A stretch of DNA of 64,000 bases from Sheuella amnicola. Its GTDB lineage: Bacteria; Pseudomonadota; Gammaproteobacteria; Burkholderiales; Burkholderiaceae_B. The first letter of the stretch is position 1. The number at the start of each line of letters is the position of its first letter. The notes beneath the pieces were generated by a model. The model had not been told where the DNA came from, made no database searches, and saw nothing but the letters and a program-made list of their open reading frames with translations. Shown here piece after piece: positions 26,186 through 35,574 of the stretch. The stretch lies in contig NZ_JAAGRN010000003.1 in assembly GCF_010499255.1 (NCBI RefSeq), positions 186,001 through 250,000 of the forward strand. The letters run 5' to 3'. The position numbers and the translations under genes were made by a program.

Positions 26186-26499
26186 TTTGATTCAAATACG
26201 CTTAGTAGATTTGTGTTGATTTATATTTATTTATGACCATTAAAATGAACATAACTTTATCAGCCATAAGGCGTACAACGATAGTTGTTTAGCGTACTTC
26301 TTTTTGATTTTGGTGGATTAATTTCGAATTGTTTAAATGACACAACACGTTAAGAGCAATAACTCACGCCCAATTTTTTAGCTCGCATAAATAAGCCACT
26401 TGAAAAGATAGGATGACGAGACTTTCCACAGCGTTAGGATCAGCATTTAAAAGACTGGAAAGCGTAATATCACGAATTTCCGGATCTAGATAAATACCA
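26186..26499. promoter_or_regulatory. AT-rich intergenic region before autotransporter and MHS transporter
   Basis: These 314 bases separate the divergent autotransporter and MHS-type transporter genes and should hold both promoters. The part next to the autotransporter is strongly AT-rich. The only structure I see is a short inverted repeat, ACAAC-gata-GTTGT, near 26274-26287. No RNA gene is evident. Confidence 0.4.
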
Positions 26500-27768
26500 A
26501 TGTCACAGCTTACGCACCGCGACGTCAAAACATTAGGGCTATCCGCTTTAGGTGGTGTGCTCGAGTTCTATGACTTTATTATTTTTGTATTTTTTACAAA
26601 AATAATCGCTCAATTGTTCTTTCCTCCGGACATACCCGATTGGTTGCGTCAACTGGAGACATACGCGATCTTTGCTGCGGGCTATCTTGCTCGGCCACTT
26701 GGCGGAATCATCATGGCGCACTTCGGTGACATGATGGGGCGAAAGAAAATGTTCACACTCAGCATTTTTCTGATGGCGATACCAACACTTGCGATCGGAC
26801 TCATGCCTACTTATGCGACCATAGGAATTTGGGCACCTATTTTCATGTTGCTATGCCGAATTATGCAAGGCGCAGCGATTGGTGGCGAAGCCCCGGGAGC
26901 ATGGGTGTTTGTGGCTGAACATGTTGCTCCACGCCACATCAGCTTTGCTTGCGCCTTGTTGACATCCGGATTAACAGGCGGAATTTTATTGGGAGCTGTC
27001 GTTGCCGCTGCGGTAAACGCATCCTTTCAACCAAATGAATTGCTTGATTACGGCTGGAGACTTCCTTTTATCCTTGGTGGGATTTTTGGGATGATTTCAG
27101 TTTGGCTACGACGCTGGTTGCACGAAACGCCCGTTTTTCAAGAGTTGCAATCAAAAAGAGCGATTTCGGAAGAAATCCCTCTGAAGACAGTCCTAAAATC
27201 TCACCGATCTGCTGTGATTTTGACAATGTTATTAACGTGGCAGTTGTCAGCGGCTATCGTCACCATGATTCTGATGACACCGGCTTTGCTTCAGTCATTA
27301 CATGTCACGGATGCAAAGCTCGCACTTGAGGCAAATATCATAGCCACCCTCACATTGACGATCGGATGCGTATTTTTTGGTGCTCTAGCCGGTAAGTTCG
27401 GGGCGGGGCGTCTATTATTTATTGGCTCATTGGGTTTAGCCGTTACTTCAATTTATTTTTATCGACAAATATTGGTTTCAACCGAGCAGATCTTTATTCT
27501 CTACGGTCTGTGCGGATTTTTTGTTGGCGTGATCGGTACCATTCCCGCAGTGTGTGTCATGGCATTTCCGGCAAGCATACGTTTTACCGGATTATCGTTT
27601 TCCTACAATATCGCCTATGCAGTTTTCGGTGGCTTGACACCGGTCCTTGTTAGCTTGTTGTTACCGTTTAATCACATGGCGCCCGCTTATTATGTTGCTG
27701 CCCTAAGCGTGCTAGGTATGCTCGTAGCTTTACACTTGCTGAGTAATCGAGTCAGGGCGAGTGTTTAG
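26500..27768 (+). CDS. MFS transporter, metabolite:H+ symporter (MHS) family
   Basis: This 422-residue inner-membrane permease has about twelve helices. The MHS/ProP/KgtP style is visible: GGVLEFYDFIIFVFFTKII at the first helix, ARPLGGIIMAHFGDMMGRKK in the loop between helices 2 and 3, and RIMQGAAIGGEAPGAWVFVAE at helix 4. The likely substrate is an organic acid or amino acid taken up with protons, but it is not determined. Its last 17 bases overlap the end of the GGDEF/EAL gene on the opposite strand. Confidence 0.9.
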   Translation: MSQLTHRDVKTLGLSALGGVLEFYDFIIFVFFTKIIAQLFFPPDIPDWLRQLETYAIFAAGYLARPLGGIIMAHFGDMMGRKKMFTLSIFLMAIPTLAIGLMPTYATIGIWAPIFMLLCRIMQGAAIGGEAPGAWVFVAEHVAPRHISFACALLTSGLTGGILLGAVVAAAVNASFQPNELLDYGWRLPFILGGIFGMISVWLRRWLHETPVFQELQSKRAISEEIPLKTVLKSHRSAVILTMLLTWQLSAAIVTMILMTPALLQSLHVTDAKLALEANIIATLTLTIGCVFFGALAGKFGAGRLLFIGSLGLAVTSIYFYRQILVSTEQIFILYGLCGFFVGVIGTIPAVCVMAFPASIRFTGLSFSYNIAYAVFGGLTPVLVSLLLPFNHMAPAYYVAALSVLGMLVALHLLSNRVRASV

Positions 27769-30562
27769 CTGCAAGATAACCTTCCAGTTCATCGATTGGT
27801 AACGGACGACTGAAAAGATATCCCTGATACAACACGCATCCTAATGCGAACAAGGCATTACGCTGCGCTTGTGTTTCAACACCTTCTGCAATCACGCTAA
27901 AACCAAGCGTCTTACCTAGTTCAATCACTGTTCTGGCGATTGCTTCATCATTACGATCTACCAAAATATCACGGATAAAACTTTGATCGATTTTCAGTTG
28001 ATCCAGAGGCATACGCTTCAGATAGGATAATGATGAAAATCCGGTTCCAAAGTCATCCAGTGAAAACTGGACACCGATCCCTTTTAACAACTTCATTTTT
28101 TCAATCACACTTTCGGCTTGATTGATCAAAACGCTTTCGGTGATTTCAAGTTTTAGGTTATGCGGCTTAGCACCCGTCCGATGAATAGTATCCATAACCA
28201 TCGGTACAAAATCCACTTGATTGAACTGGCTGGCACTTACATTGACGGCAATGGTCAAATGAGCGCGTGAAGGGATAGAACTCCATTGGACCAACTGTAG
28301 ACAGGCCTCTTCCAACGCCCAAATCCCAATCGGCAATATCAACCCTGTTTCTTCGGCCAATAAGATGAAATCGGCAGGCGGAACCATTCCATACTGAGGA
28401 CTTGACCAACGTATGAGGGATTCTAAGCCAACGATTTGGCCAAACTCATCAACCTGAGGCTGATAATGAAGAATAAATTGATTGTTACGCAAGGCCTCAC
28501 GTAAATTGGACTCCATTGTCGCGCGGGCACTCACCTCCAATTGCATTCTACGATCATAAAAACGATAAGTATTTCGCCCGGCCGATTTAGCCTGATACAT
28601 AGCAAGTTCGGCTCTATTCAGCGCTTCGGAAGCTCGTTCATCCTGATTTCCAAACAGCGTAATACCTAAACTACAAGTAGTGAAATGTTCCAGTCCGCTC
28701 AAATAATAGGGTTGAGATAAAACAGTTAGGACTTTATCGCCTATCGATTGCGCCTGCGTAGTCGCCAACTCTTGCTCACCACTTAAATGTTGAAGCAAAA
28801 TCAGGAACTTATCGCCCCCAATTCTCATCGCAATATCATCAACACCTACAACTTCTTTGATACGTCTAGCAACTTTTTTAAGAAGCAGATCACCCTTGTC
28901 ATGTCCAAAGCTTTCGTTAAGCGACTTGAAATTATCTAAATCTATATAAACAAGAGCACATAATTCATTTTTCGCAACACTATCGGAAACTGACAGCTTA
29001 AACTGCCTATCAAAAAATTTACGGTTAGGCAAACCGGTCATGGTGTCGGTATACGAAAGCTCTTGTATTTCGATCAAGGCGGCTTTGCGCATGGATATAT
29101 CATGCGTCACTGCAAGCAGACACAGCTCACCGTTCAATTCGATCGTATTGCCAGAAACGATTGCAGGTATGAGTCTTCCATTTTTCTCGATAAATGTAGT
29201 TTCGAAACTTTCACAACGACCGGTCAAACGTAATTGCTCCATGAAGGATGTGCGGTCTTTTAGGTCGTGCCAGATGCCCAGTTTTATGGAAGGAATACCG
29301 ACAACCTCATCTCGTGTCCACCCGAATAATTTGGTAAATCCATCATTGACGTCAAGATAGCAGCCGTCCGAAAGCCTGGTGATGGTCACTGCATCAGGAC
29401 TCGTACGAAACGCAACGCGGTGAAGCTCGGTACTTTCCTGCAAAAGCTTTTGCCTGTTTGCCAGGTCAGCAAGCAAACCATTAAAAGCTTCGATCAACTG
29501 TCCAATTTCATCGTCTCGACCATAACTCAACTTCAACTCAGTCTGATTAACATCTCGAGACATGGCAAGCCGAGCAGCTACGCGCTGCAAAGGGGCCAAT
29601 TGGCGCCCTAGGACCCACCAGGTTAAACAGCCAGCTATCAACGTAAATAAAAAAGCTGCCAGAAGTATATTGCGCTCCAAATTACGTATTGGTGCAAATG
29701 CAATACGCGAGGGCAGTACGATAGCCGCATACCAACCAGCAACAGGAATGGATTTAACAGAAGCCAGCACCTCTTCATTAAGAGGATTAGTGAAAACCAT
29801 TGTGCCTTCGAACCCACGGATAAATCGATCCAAGGGGACATTGACACCTTCCGGCGGCAACAACTCCATCGTTCTATTTTCTTCAGACGCCTGAACAATC
29901 AATCGATTTCTGGTGTCTACGATTAAGAACCGCTCATCTTTGTTTAGATATGTCTTGTGTAACGCGATCAGTGCGTTTGACTCCGACAAATTCACAATGC
30001 TGGCCAAAACCCCAATTACTTTTTTGTCAGAATCAAAAATCGGAACGCCAAGTCCCAAAATAGGGGTATTTAATCTGCGACCAATAACCGGTCGCCCAAC
30101 AAAAGGTTTACCCGAACTGAAAACCTGACGAATATAATCCCGGTCTTCATAGCTGACGCCTACCCTGCCTGCACTACTCGGAACCGAGGCAATCGCTACG
30201 CCATTCATATCCACAACGAATGCCCCGGCATTGAATCGATCCTGCAATAAAGGCTGACGCTCCAGACTGACTTGAAGCGCGTTACCATCTGTCATCATTT
30301 CCGGACGAATGTTTACTGCAACACGGTTAAGCGCATGCAACGCGTTTTCGATTTCGTGATTGACTTCAGCCGCCAGCACCGATGCTGTCAAGTACTGTTG
30401 ATTGCCAAGCAGGTCATGGATATCACGTTTCAGCGTGCGATCGGCATACAAAACCAGTGACCATATGCTGGTCAAAAAGATAACCAACGTGAGCAAAGTT
30501 ACCCGAGTCTTAAGGGAATGCTTTTGCCGCCAGTTAAATTTCGAAAGAGTCTGCTGTGTCAA
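27752..30562 (-). CDS. Membrane sensor with PAS, degenerate GGDEF and intact EAL domains
   Basis: This 936-residue c-di-GMP protein has, in order, a transmembrane helix near 20-40, a periplasmic dCache sensor (about 45-290), a second helix, HAMP (about 320-375), PAS (about 390-500), GGDEF (about 505-660) and EAL (about 680-925). The GGDEF signature reads GGDKF, so cyclase activity is doubtful. The EAL catalytic set looks complete (ESLIRW, LEITES, DDFGTG, KIDQSFI, EGVET), so phosphodiesterase activity is expected. Translation must start at a TTG without a clear Shine-Dalgarno. A 19-base palindrome lies upstream. Confidence 0.92.
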   Translation of the reverse strand: MTQQTLSKFNWRQKHSLKTRVTLLTLVIFLTSIWSLVLYADRTLKRDIHDLLGNQQYLTASVLAAEVNHEIENALHALNRVAVNIRPEMMTDGNALQVSLERQPLLQDRFNAGAFVVDMNGVAIASVPSSAGRVGVSYEDRDYIRQVFSSGKPFVGRPVIGRRLNTPILGLGVPIFDSDKKVIGVLASIVNLSESNALIALHKTYLNKDERFLIVDTRNRLIVQASEENRTMELLPPEGVNVPLDRFIRGFEGTMVFTNPLNEEVLASVKSIPVAGWYAAIVLPSRIAFAPIRNLERNILLAAFLFTLIAGCLTWWVLGRQLAPLQRVAARLAMSRDVNQTELKLSYGRDDEIGQLIEAFNGLLADLANRQKLLQESTELHRVAFRTSPDAVTITRLSDGCYLDVNDGFTKLFGWTRDEVVGIPSIKLGIWHDLKDRTSFMEQLRLTGRCESFETTFIEKNGRLIPAIVSGNTIELNGELCLLAVTHDISMRKAALIEIQELSYTDTMTGLPNRKFFDRQFKLSVSDSVAKNELCALVYIDLDNFKSLNESFGHDKGDLLLKKVARRIKEVVGVDDIAMRIGGDKFLILLQHLSGEQELATTQAQSIGDKVLTVLSQPYYLSGLEHFTTCSLGITLFGNQDERASEALNRAELAMYQAKSAGRNTYRFYDRRMQLEVSARATMESNLREALRNNQFILHYQPQVDEFGQIVGLESLIRWSSPQYGMVPPADFILLAEETGLILPIGIWALEEACLQLVQWSSIPSRAHLTIAVNVSASQFNQVDFVPMVMDTIHRTGAKPHNLKLEITESVLINQAESVIEKMKLLKGIGVQFSLDDFGTGFSSLSYLKRMPLDQLKIDQSFIRDILVDRNDEAIARTVIELGKTLGFSVIAEGVETQAQRNALFALGCVLYQGYLFSRPLPIDELEGYLAAKHSP

Positions 30563-30631
30563 AGTATTTTCTAAGTATGAACGTGGCTAAACAACGTTTA
30601 TTTGATGATGATAGCCCTGTTTTACTCAGAA

Positions 30632-30650
30632 CATAACTTTCAAAGTTATG
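30632..30650. repeat. Perfect 19-base palindrome upstream of the GGDEF/EAL gene
   Basis: CATAACTTT, one central base, then AAAGTTATG: nine perfectly paired bases on each side. A further half-site, CATAACT, occurs at 30678-30684. The palindrome is 70 bases from the start of the GGDEF/EAL gene and lies between it and hemN. The single-base centre favours a protein operator over an RNA hairpin. Confidence 0.6.
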
Positions 30651-30719
30651 AAACACGCAATGTTACGTTTTTACAAACATAACTCCTAAACGATCAACAC
30701 AAAAATACTATTTTTTTGC

Positions 30720-32117
30720 TCAAATCACTTTGGAATATTTGGCGTGCGTTTTGGCATTGCGTAGATACTGATCAAAACGCATCGCAACGATTCTTGCTAA
30801 AAAACGACCTCTAGGCGTGATCCGGATAACGTCTGAATCAATAACAACAAGCCCATCTGATTGCAATTCGTTTAACTGCGTCAAATCCTCGGCAAAATAC
30901 TGCTGAAAATCAATATCCCATTTCGATTCGAAAGATTTGACATCCACTTCCGACTGACAAAGCAGATCATGAATCACCGAACGGCGAATGTTGTCATCGC
31001 GTGTCGAGACCAAACCTTTGATCAATGGCAGTTTGCCCTGATCAAGGTCCTCATAATAAGCATCCAGCTCTTTTTGATTCTGAGCATAAACATCTCCTAC
31101 TCGACTGATCGCAGACACGCCAAGCGCGACCAGGTCGCAATCGGCTTGGGTCGAGTAGCCCTGGAAATTACGCTGCAAAGTTCCTTGATCCAAAGCTTGC
31201 GCCAACTCGTCCTCAGGCAATGCGAAATGATCCATTCCGACGTATACATAGCCGGCATTCAGTAGAGTCGTGACAGCAAGCTTCAGCATGGCAAGCTTCT
31301 CTGCAGGCAAAGGAATATCGGCTGATTCGATGCGACGCTGTGGCATAAACCGCTCGGGCAAATGCGCATAACTATATAGCGCGATCCTATCGGGCCGCCA
31401 CGCCAACACTGTAGTCAATGTCGCACGCATTGTTTCAACGGACTGCAAGGGCAAACCATAGATCAAGTCGAGATTGATCGACTTAAATCCCAAGGCCCTT
31501 CCTTGCTCTAGGACAGCCTGTGTCATTTCAGGCGGTTGAATGCGATTAACCGCACGTTGAACGGCTGGATCAAGATCCTGCACTCCAATGCTCATTCTAT
31601 TAAAGCCGTAAGAGGCTAACAGGGATAGCGCGCCGTTATTCAGTCTGCGAGGATCAACTTCAACCGAGCATTCCGCGTTTTCGGAAAAATCGAAATTGGC
31701 GTGAAGCATCTTCAGTAGACGCTCCATTTGCTGATTTGTCAGAAATGTTGGTGTCCCGCCCCCAAGATGCAATTGACTCACTTGAGGCTGTATATCGAAT
31801 TGCGCACAAACCAATGCGATCTCTTTCTCGAGATAATCAAGATACTGGTCAGCACGACCTCTATCCTTGGTCGCAATCTTGTTGCAACCGCAGTAATAAC
31901 AAACCGTGTCGCAAAAAGGCAAATGCACATAAAGGGATAAGGGTTGACTCTCACGATCTCGTTGACGCAACTGCAAGGCTTCTACATATTGCTTTGCAAT
32001 CGAGCCCGTTGTGAAACGATCCGCCGTCGGATACGAGGTGTATCGGGGACCACTGCCATCGTGCTTCACGATCAATGCCGTATCGAACTCGACCGGACTT
32101 AATTGAGATAAATGCAT
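30720..32117 (-). CDS. hemN: Oxygen-independent coproporphyrinogen III oxidase HemN
   Basis: This radical-SAM enzyme performs the anaerobic decarboxylation of coproporphyrinogen III to protoporphyrinogen IX in haem synthesis; it has 465 residues. The iron-sulfur motif is in HLPFCDTVCYYCGCNKI near residue 70, followed by LHLGGGTPTFL. The N-terminal GPRYTSYPTADRF is specific for true HemN rather than HemW. The C-terminal HemN domain ends in GRFLARIVAMRFDQYL. It follows the nitronate-monooxygenase gene by 13 bases and is probably co-transcribed with it. I see no proper FNR box upstream. Confidence 0.95.
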   Translation of the reverse strand: MHLSQLSPVEFDTALIVKHDGSGPRYTSYPTADRFTTGSIAKQYVEALQLRQRDRESQPLSLYVHLPFCDTVCYYCGCNKIATKDRGRADQYLDYLEKEIALVCAQFDIQPQVSQLHLGGGTPTFLTNQQMERLLKMLHANFDFSENAECSVEVDPRRLNNGALSLLASYGFNRMSIGVQDLDPAVQRAVNRIQPPEMTQAVLEQGRALGFKSINLDLIYGLPLQSVETMRATLTTVLAWRPDRIALYSYAHLPERFMPQRRIESADIPLPAEKLAMLKLAVTTLLNAGYVYVGMDHFALPEDELAQALDQGTLQRNFQGYSTQADCDLVALGVSAISRVGDVYAQNQKELDAYYEDLDQGKLPLIKGLVSTRDDNIRRSVIHDLLCQSEVDVKSFESKWDIDFQQYFAEDLTQLNELQSDGLVVIDSDVIRITPRGRFLARIVAMRFDQYLRNAKTHAKYSKVI

Positions 32118-32130
32118 ACTGCGTCTTCCA

Positions 32131-33384
32131 TCAAACTGTCTGCGCAGAAGCGCGACCCAACCCCAGCGGCATAAAGCCGTGCAACAGGTACTCGATCAGC
32201 TCATTGACCGGACGCATCACCTGACCGAATGGTAAAGACCCGGCGCCCCTGAAGAAAAGGCCTTTGCCAATATCACCTTTTAGCGCGGAAACCAGCTTTG
32301 TATCAATGCAAAATTGCCCGATCCGACTGATGCCATCTCGCAAGCCGCATTGGGTCAAACAATCGGCACGTTGGGCGCAACGCCTGGGATCAGCCTTAGC
32401 GCATGCCTGCATTTGAACTTCATGCTTACGATACTGATTCAACCAGTTAGTTGCAACGGCACGAGCAGGCAATCCGGCTACGCTTACAAACTCTGTCAAA
32501 GCTTTCGGATCGGCCTGCATCAAAACACGCTTAAATTCCTGATGCGCATCGCCCTCGGTACTGACTGCAAAAGCCGTACCCAGCTGAACGCCGCTCGCAC
32601 CCGATCCAAGCCAATGACGCACTTTTTCATGACTATCGATACCGCCCGCTACTATCAAAGGTGGCGCGTCGGCTCCAAGTTCCAATTCATCGAATAATGC
32701 GTGACATTCCGAAAGTACGGTTTCGAAGTCGAATCGGGTTGCATGAAGATCATCGACTTTTGCGGCACCAAGATGGCCACCTGCATATCCCGGATGCTCG
32801 ATGATGATCGCAGCAGGAAGATGGCCTTTTTTAAGCCATTTTTTAAGCAAGATGGCAACGCCACGAGATTCTGAAAGAATGGGAACCAATGCCATTTTCG
32901 GAAAATCGGCAACCATCTCGGGCAAGTCCGTGGGTAATCCTGCCCCCATCACCAGTACATCAGCACCGCTCTCACAAGTTTGCCTCACCAGTTCAGGATG
33001 CTGCCTTACAGCTTTCATGACATTTACCGCGATCAAACCACGACCTTCAGATAAAGTACGAGCGGCTTTGATTTCACGATCCAATGCGATCAGGTTGACC
33101 TTGTCGATCAACTCGCGATCCCTGCAACGATCGGTTTGTTCCATCAAGTCGGGGTGATGGTGTCTTAAATCGATGCTTGCGATCGTGCCCATTGCGTTTT
33201 CGCGAGCAACTGTACCGGCAAGCGAATGCGCAGAGACGCCTACACCCATGCCGCCCTGGACAATCGGAAGAATCTTCTTTCCCGCCAGGGATAGTGGCTT
33301 AAACCAGGACGCAGACTGGAGCTGATTTTTAAGTGCTTGATTAAAAAATGAATTTTCTAAATTATTGAATAATGAATCAATCAT
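32131..33384 (-). CDS. Nitronate monooxygenase / FabK-like flavoprotein
   Basis: This 417-residue TIM-barrel FMN enzyme is of the nitronate monooxygenase / enoyl-reductase-like family. Typical parts are IVQGGMGVGVSAHSLAGTVA, IIEHPGYAGGHLG, PLIVAGGIDSHEKVRHWL and GASGVQLGTAF. A cysteine-containing C-terminal region (CAKADPRRCAQRADCLTQC) extends it beyond the usual length of about 320-360 residues. The reaction is uncertain; annotation as nitronate monooxygenase is by family. It precedes hemN by 13 bases. Confidence 0.85.
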   Translation of the reverse strand: MIDSLFNNLENSFFNQALKNQLQSASWFKPLSLAGKKILPIVQGGMGVGVSAHSLAGTVARENAMGTIASIDLRHHHPDLMEQTDRCRDRELIDKVNLIALDREIKAARTLSEGRGLIAVNVMKAVRQHPELVRQTCESGADVLVMGAGLPTDLPEMVADFPKMALVPILSESRGVAILLKKWLKKGHLPAAIIIEHPGYAGGHLGAAKVDDLHATRFDFETVLSECHALFDELELGADAPPLIVAGGIDSHEKVRHWLGSGASGVQLGTAFAVSTEGDAHQEFKRVLMQADPKALTEFVSVAGLPARAVATNWLNQYRKHEVQMQACAKADPRRCAQRADCLTQCGLRDGISRIGQFCIDTKLVSALKGDIGKGLFFRGAGSLPFGQVMRPVNELIEYLLHGFMPLGLGRASAQTV

Positions 33385-33470
33385 GTGAACTTTCCTTGCG
33401 ATGCGATAAATTAAGGCCTAACTCGCTTGGAAAGCACCGATCATCTGATGTTTAGTTGATCCATCACAAA

Positions 33471-33484
33471 CTTTTGATCAAAAG
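33471..33484. repeat. 14-base perfect palindrome
   Basis: CTTTTGATCAAAAG reads identically on both strands, 11 bases beyond the iclR stop and 87 bases upstream of the nitronate-monooxygenase start. It could be an operator for the latter gene. The core TTGATCAA has no four-base spacer, so it is not a standard FNR site. Confidence 0.45.
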
Positions 33485-33494
33485 CCCGACTAAA

Positions 33495-34346
33495 TTACTC
33501 AATTTTTGATGCGTTGTTCGCTGCAAAATTCTTAGTGGGCTTACGTATCGTCGTATCAAAAGGATTGATTTGAGTGCTGAGCGATTTTGCCTCGCGTTTA
33601 AGCAACTCCACAACCGTAGGCAATCGGTCCGCGTTCAATCTCCCGGACAACGTTCCTACGCTTAATGCAGCTACAGGCCGACCGGTGCTGTCAAAAATCG
33701 GCACGGCCACACCCGCCATCCCCTCGATCAAGCCATTATTCTGGGCAGAATAGCCCTGTTTTCGGACTTGATCGATTGCAGTGCGCAGATACACCTCATC
33801 AAAGGTGCCCAGTTCTCTTAATCGTGGAAGATTCATGCGAATTATTTCTTCTCGTTCAATTTCCGGTAAAAATGCCAGAATCGCAACGCTGCCTTGCCCT
33901 ACTCCCAAAACGACACGACCACCAATATCACCGGTAAATGATCGAATTGGAAGAGGTCCCTCGCAACGATCAAGACAAATTGCGTCCAGACCGCTTCGCA
34001 CCAGCAAAAAAATCGTATCGCCCAAACTGATGCTGAGTCGAATCAAAACAGGTCGACATAAATCCCGCAAATTCGATGGATGTGCAGCCCGCGCGGCGAG
34101 CGAAAAAAACTCGAGACTCAAACGGTAATGCTTGGTTGACTCATCCTGCTCCACCACTTGTTGCTCAATCAATGCCTGAAGCATTCGGTGAACTGTGCCT
34201 TGAGTTAACGCGGCCAGTTTTGCAATCTGCGTGACGCGCATGCCTTGCGACGGACCATCAGCCAATATCCTGATCAGGCTGAAAGCACGTTGGATCACAC
34301 TTTTACCGGATCCTTCAGATATAGCTTCAGAATTTTTGTTGCTCAT
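33495..34346 (-). CDS. IclR-family transcriptional regulator
   Basis: This 283-residue regulator has an N-terminal winged helix (about 20-80, RVTQIAKLAALTQGTVHRML) and a C-terminal effector-binding domain (about 95-265). That domain contains SLGDTIFLLVRSGLDAICLD and the VAVPIFDSTGRPVAALSVG segment. It is divergent from the ABC-transporter/dehydrogenase operon that starts at 34510, so it most likely controls that operon. Two 13-base direct repeats 30 bases apart sit in the 163-base gap. Confidence 0.93.
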   Translation of the reverse strand: MSNKNSEAISEGSGKSVIQRAFSLIRILADGPSQGMRVTQIAKLAALTQGTVHRMLQALIEQQVVEQDESTKHYRLSLEFFSLAARAAHPSNLRDLCRPVLIRLSISLGDTIFLLVRSGLDAICLDRCEGPLPIRSFTGDIGGRVVLGVGQGSVAILAFLPEIEREEIIRMNLPRLRELGTFDEVYLRTAIDQVRKQGYSAQNNGLIEGMAGVAVPIFDSTGRPVAALSVGTLSGRLNADRLPTVVELLKREAKSLSTQINPFDTTIRKPTKNFAANNASKIE

Positions 34347-34401
34347 TATTGTTTTATTTTGAAATAAAAAAGTAAATTAATATCAATTAATTTTATTCAA
34401 T

Positions 34402-34444
34402 GGAATATATCAAAAATTAATATCACTGAGCGGAATACTGCAAA
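34402..34444. promoter_or_regulatory. Paired direct repeats in the iclR/ABC operon gap
   Basis: GGAATATATCAAA (34402-34414) and GGAATACTGCAAA (34432-34444) agree at 10 of 13 positions and start exactly 30 bases apart, close to three helical turns. They lie between the divergent IclR regulator and the ABC transporter operon and are candidate IclR operators. The GGAA core resembles known IclR sites, but this is inference. Confidence 0.5.
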
Positions 34445-34509
34445 CCAATTTGATTGACCCCTTAAATTTTCTGGTGCAAGATCATTCGGAATGCATACGG
34501 GAGTTCTTC

Positions 34510-35574
34510 ATGTCGTTTCTGTCACTCGCTCATGTTTCAAAGCTTTATGGCAAAAACTACGCCGTTGAGGATTTGTCTCTTGATGTGCAGAAAGGCGAAT
34601 TCGTAACTCTTTTGGGGCCTTCCGGCTGCGGCAAGACCACGACTTTGCAAATGATTGCCGGCTTTGCCGAAGTGACGAGCGGGTCAATTTCACTTGATGG
34701 ACGTGACATCACTCATGCCAAGCCTAATGATCGGGGACTGGGCGTTGTATTTCAAAGTTATGCGCTGTTTCCTCACATGACCGTTCATGAGAACGTGAGT
34801 TTTGGTCTGGAAATGCGCAAGACTCCGAAAGCCGAACGATTGGACCGAATCAAAACAGCGCTGGGACTGGTTCATCTGGAGGCGTACGCCGACCGTTATC
34901 CTAGGGAATTATCCGGGGGACAGCGCCAACGTGTCGCGCTTGCGCGAGCGCTCGTGATCGAACCGCAAATCCTTCTGCTTGATGAACCCTTGTCCAATCT
35001 GGATGCGAAACTGCGCGAGGAAATGCAATTCGAGTTGCGCAGGATTCAACGCAAAATCGGAACCACTACGATCATGGTGACGCACGACCAATCCGAAGCC
35101 ATGTCCATCAGTGATCGGGTTGTTGTGATGCAGGCGGGCAAAATCACTCAAATCGATCATCCGCACAAACTCTATGAACATCCTCGCTCAACATTCATTT
35201 CCACTTTCGTCGGCAAGGCTAATTTGCTCAAAGGATTGATTAATAAAACAGGAGCAGCCGGACATGTCGACATTAAAAAAATTGTTATTGAAGTCGCGAA
35301 TCTTGCTGGAGAAAATGGGCAAAGTATTTGTCTGAGTCTTCGACCCGAAAAAATCACGATCAAGCCATCCGGCCAAGGTCGGGTTGATGGCGTGGTTTCT
35401 GTCAGATACTTTTTGGGTGATCGCTGGATCTATTATTTCAACACTGCGCTAGGCGAATTAATTGTCGTTACACCTAATTCGAATCAGGATCAATTGATCG
35501 AAAACTCGCGCTGCGGTCTCTGGTGGGAGCCCGACTCACTTAAAGTCGTCACAGAGCAGGATGCAATGCAATGA
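34510..35574 (+). CDS. ABC transporter ATP-binding protein (spermidine/putrescine type)
   Basis: This PotA-like ATPase has 354 residues when started at 34510 (MSFLSLAHVSKLYGKNYAVE), preceded by GGGAG; the frame opens 20 codons earlier without support. Walker A is LLGPSGCGKTTTLQ, the signature is [15 protein letters not shown], and Walker B is ILLLDEPLSNLD. A C-terminal TOBE domain follows. It is the first gene of the operon and its stop overlaps the first permease start (ATGA). Confidence 0.93.
   Translation: MSFLSLAHVSKLYGKNYAVEDLSLDVQKGEFVTLLGPSGCGKTTTLQMIAGFAEVTSGSISLDGRDITHAKPNDRGLGVVFQSYALFPHMTVHENVSFGLEMRKTPKAERLDRIKTALGLVHLEAYADRYPRELSGGQRQRVALARALVIEPQILLLDEPLSNLDAKLREEMQFELRRIQRKIGTTTIMVTHDQSEAMSISDRVVVMQAGKITQIDHPHKLYEHPRSTFISTFVGKANLLKGLINKTGAAGHVDIKKIVIEVANLAGENGQSICLSLRPEKITIKPSGQGRVDGVVSVRYFLGDRWIYYFNTALGELIVVTPNSNQDQLIENSRCGLWWEPDSLKVVTEQDAMQ

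Noticed and set aside
26247-30640. Shared 12-mer GAACATAACTTT upstream of the autotransporter and of the GGDEF/EAL gene
   Set aside because: In 64 kb, over a hundred 12-mer matches are expected by chance, so this alone does not indicate a common regulator.
33385-33494. FNR/Anr box in front of the nitronate monooxygenase-hemN pair
   Set aside because: TTGATCAA at the palindrome lacks the four-base spacer and TTGATCCATCA has a spacer of only two, so neither fits the consensus.
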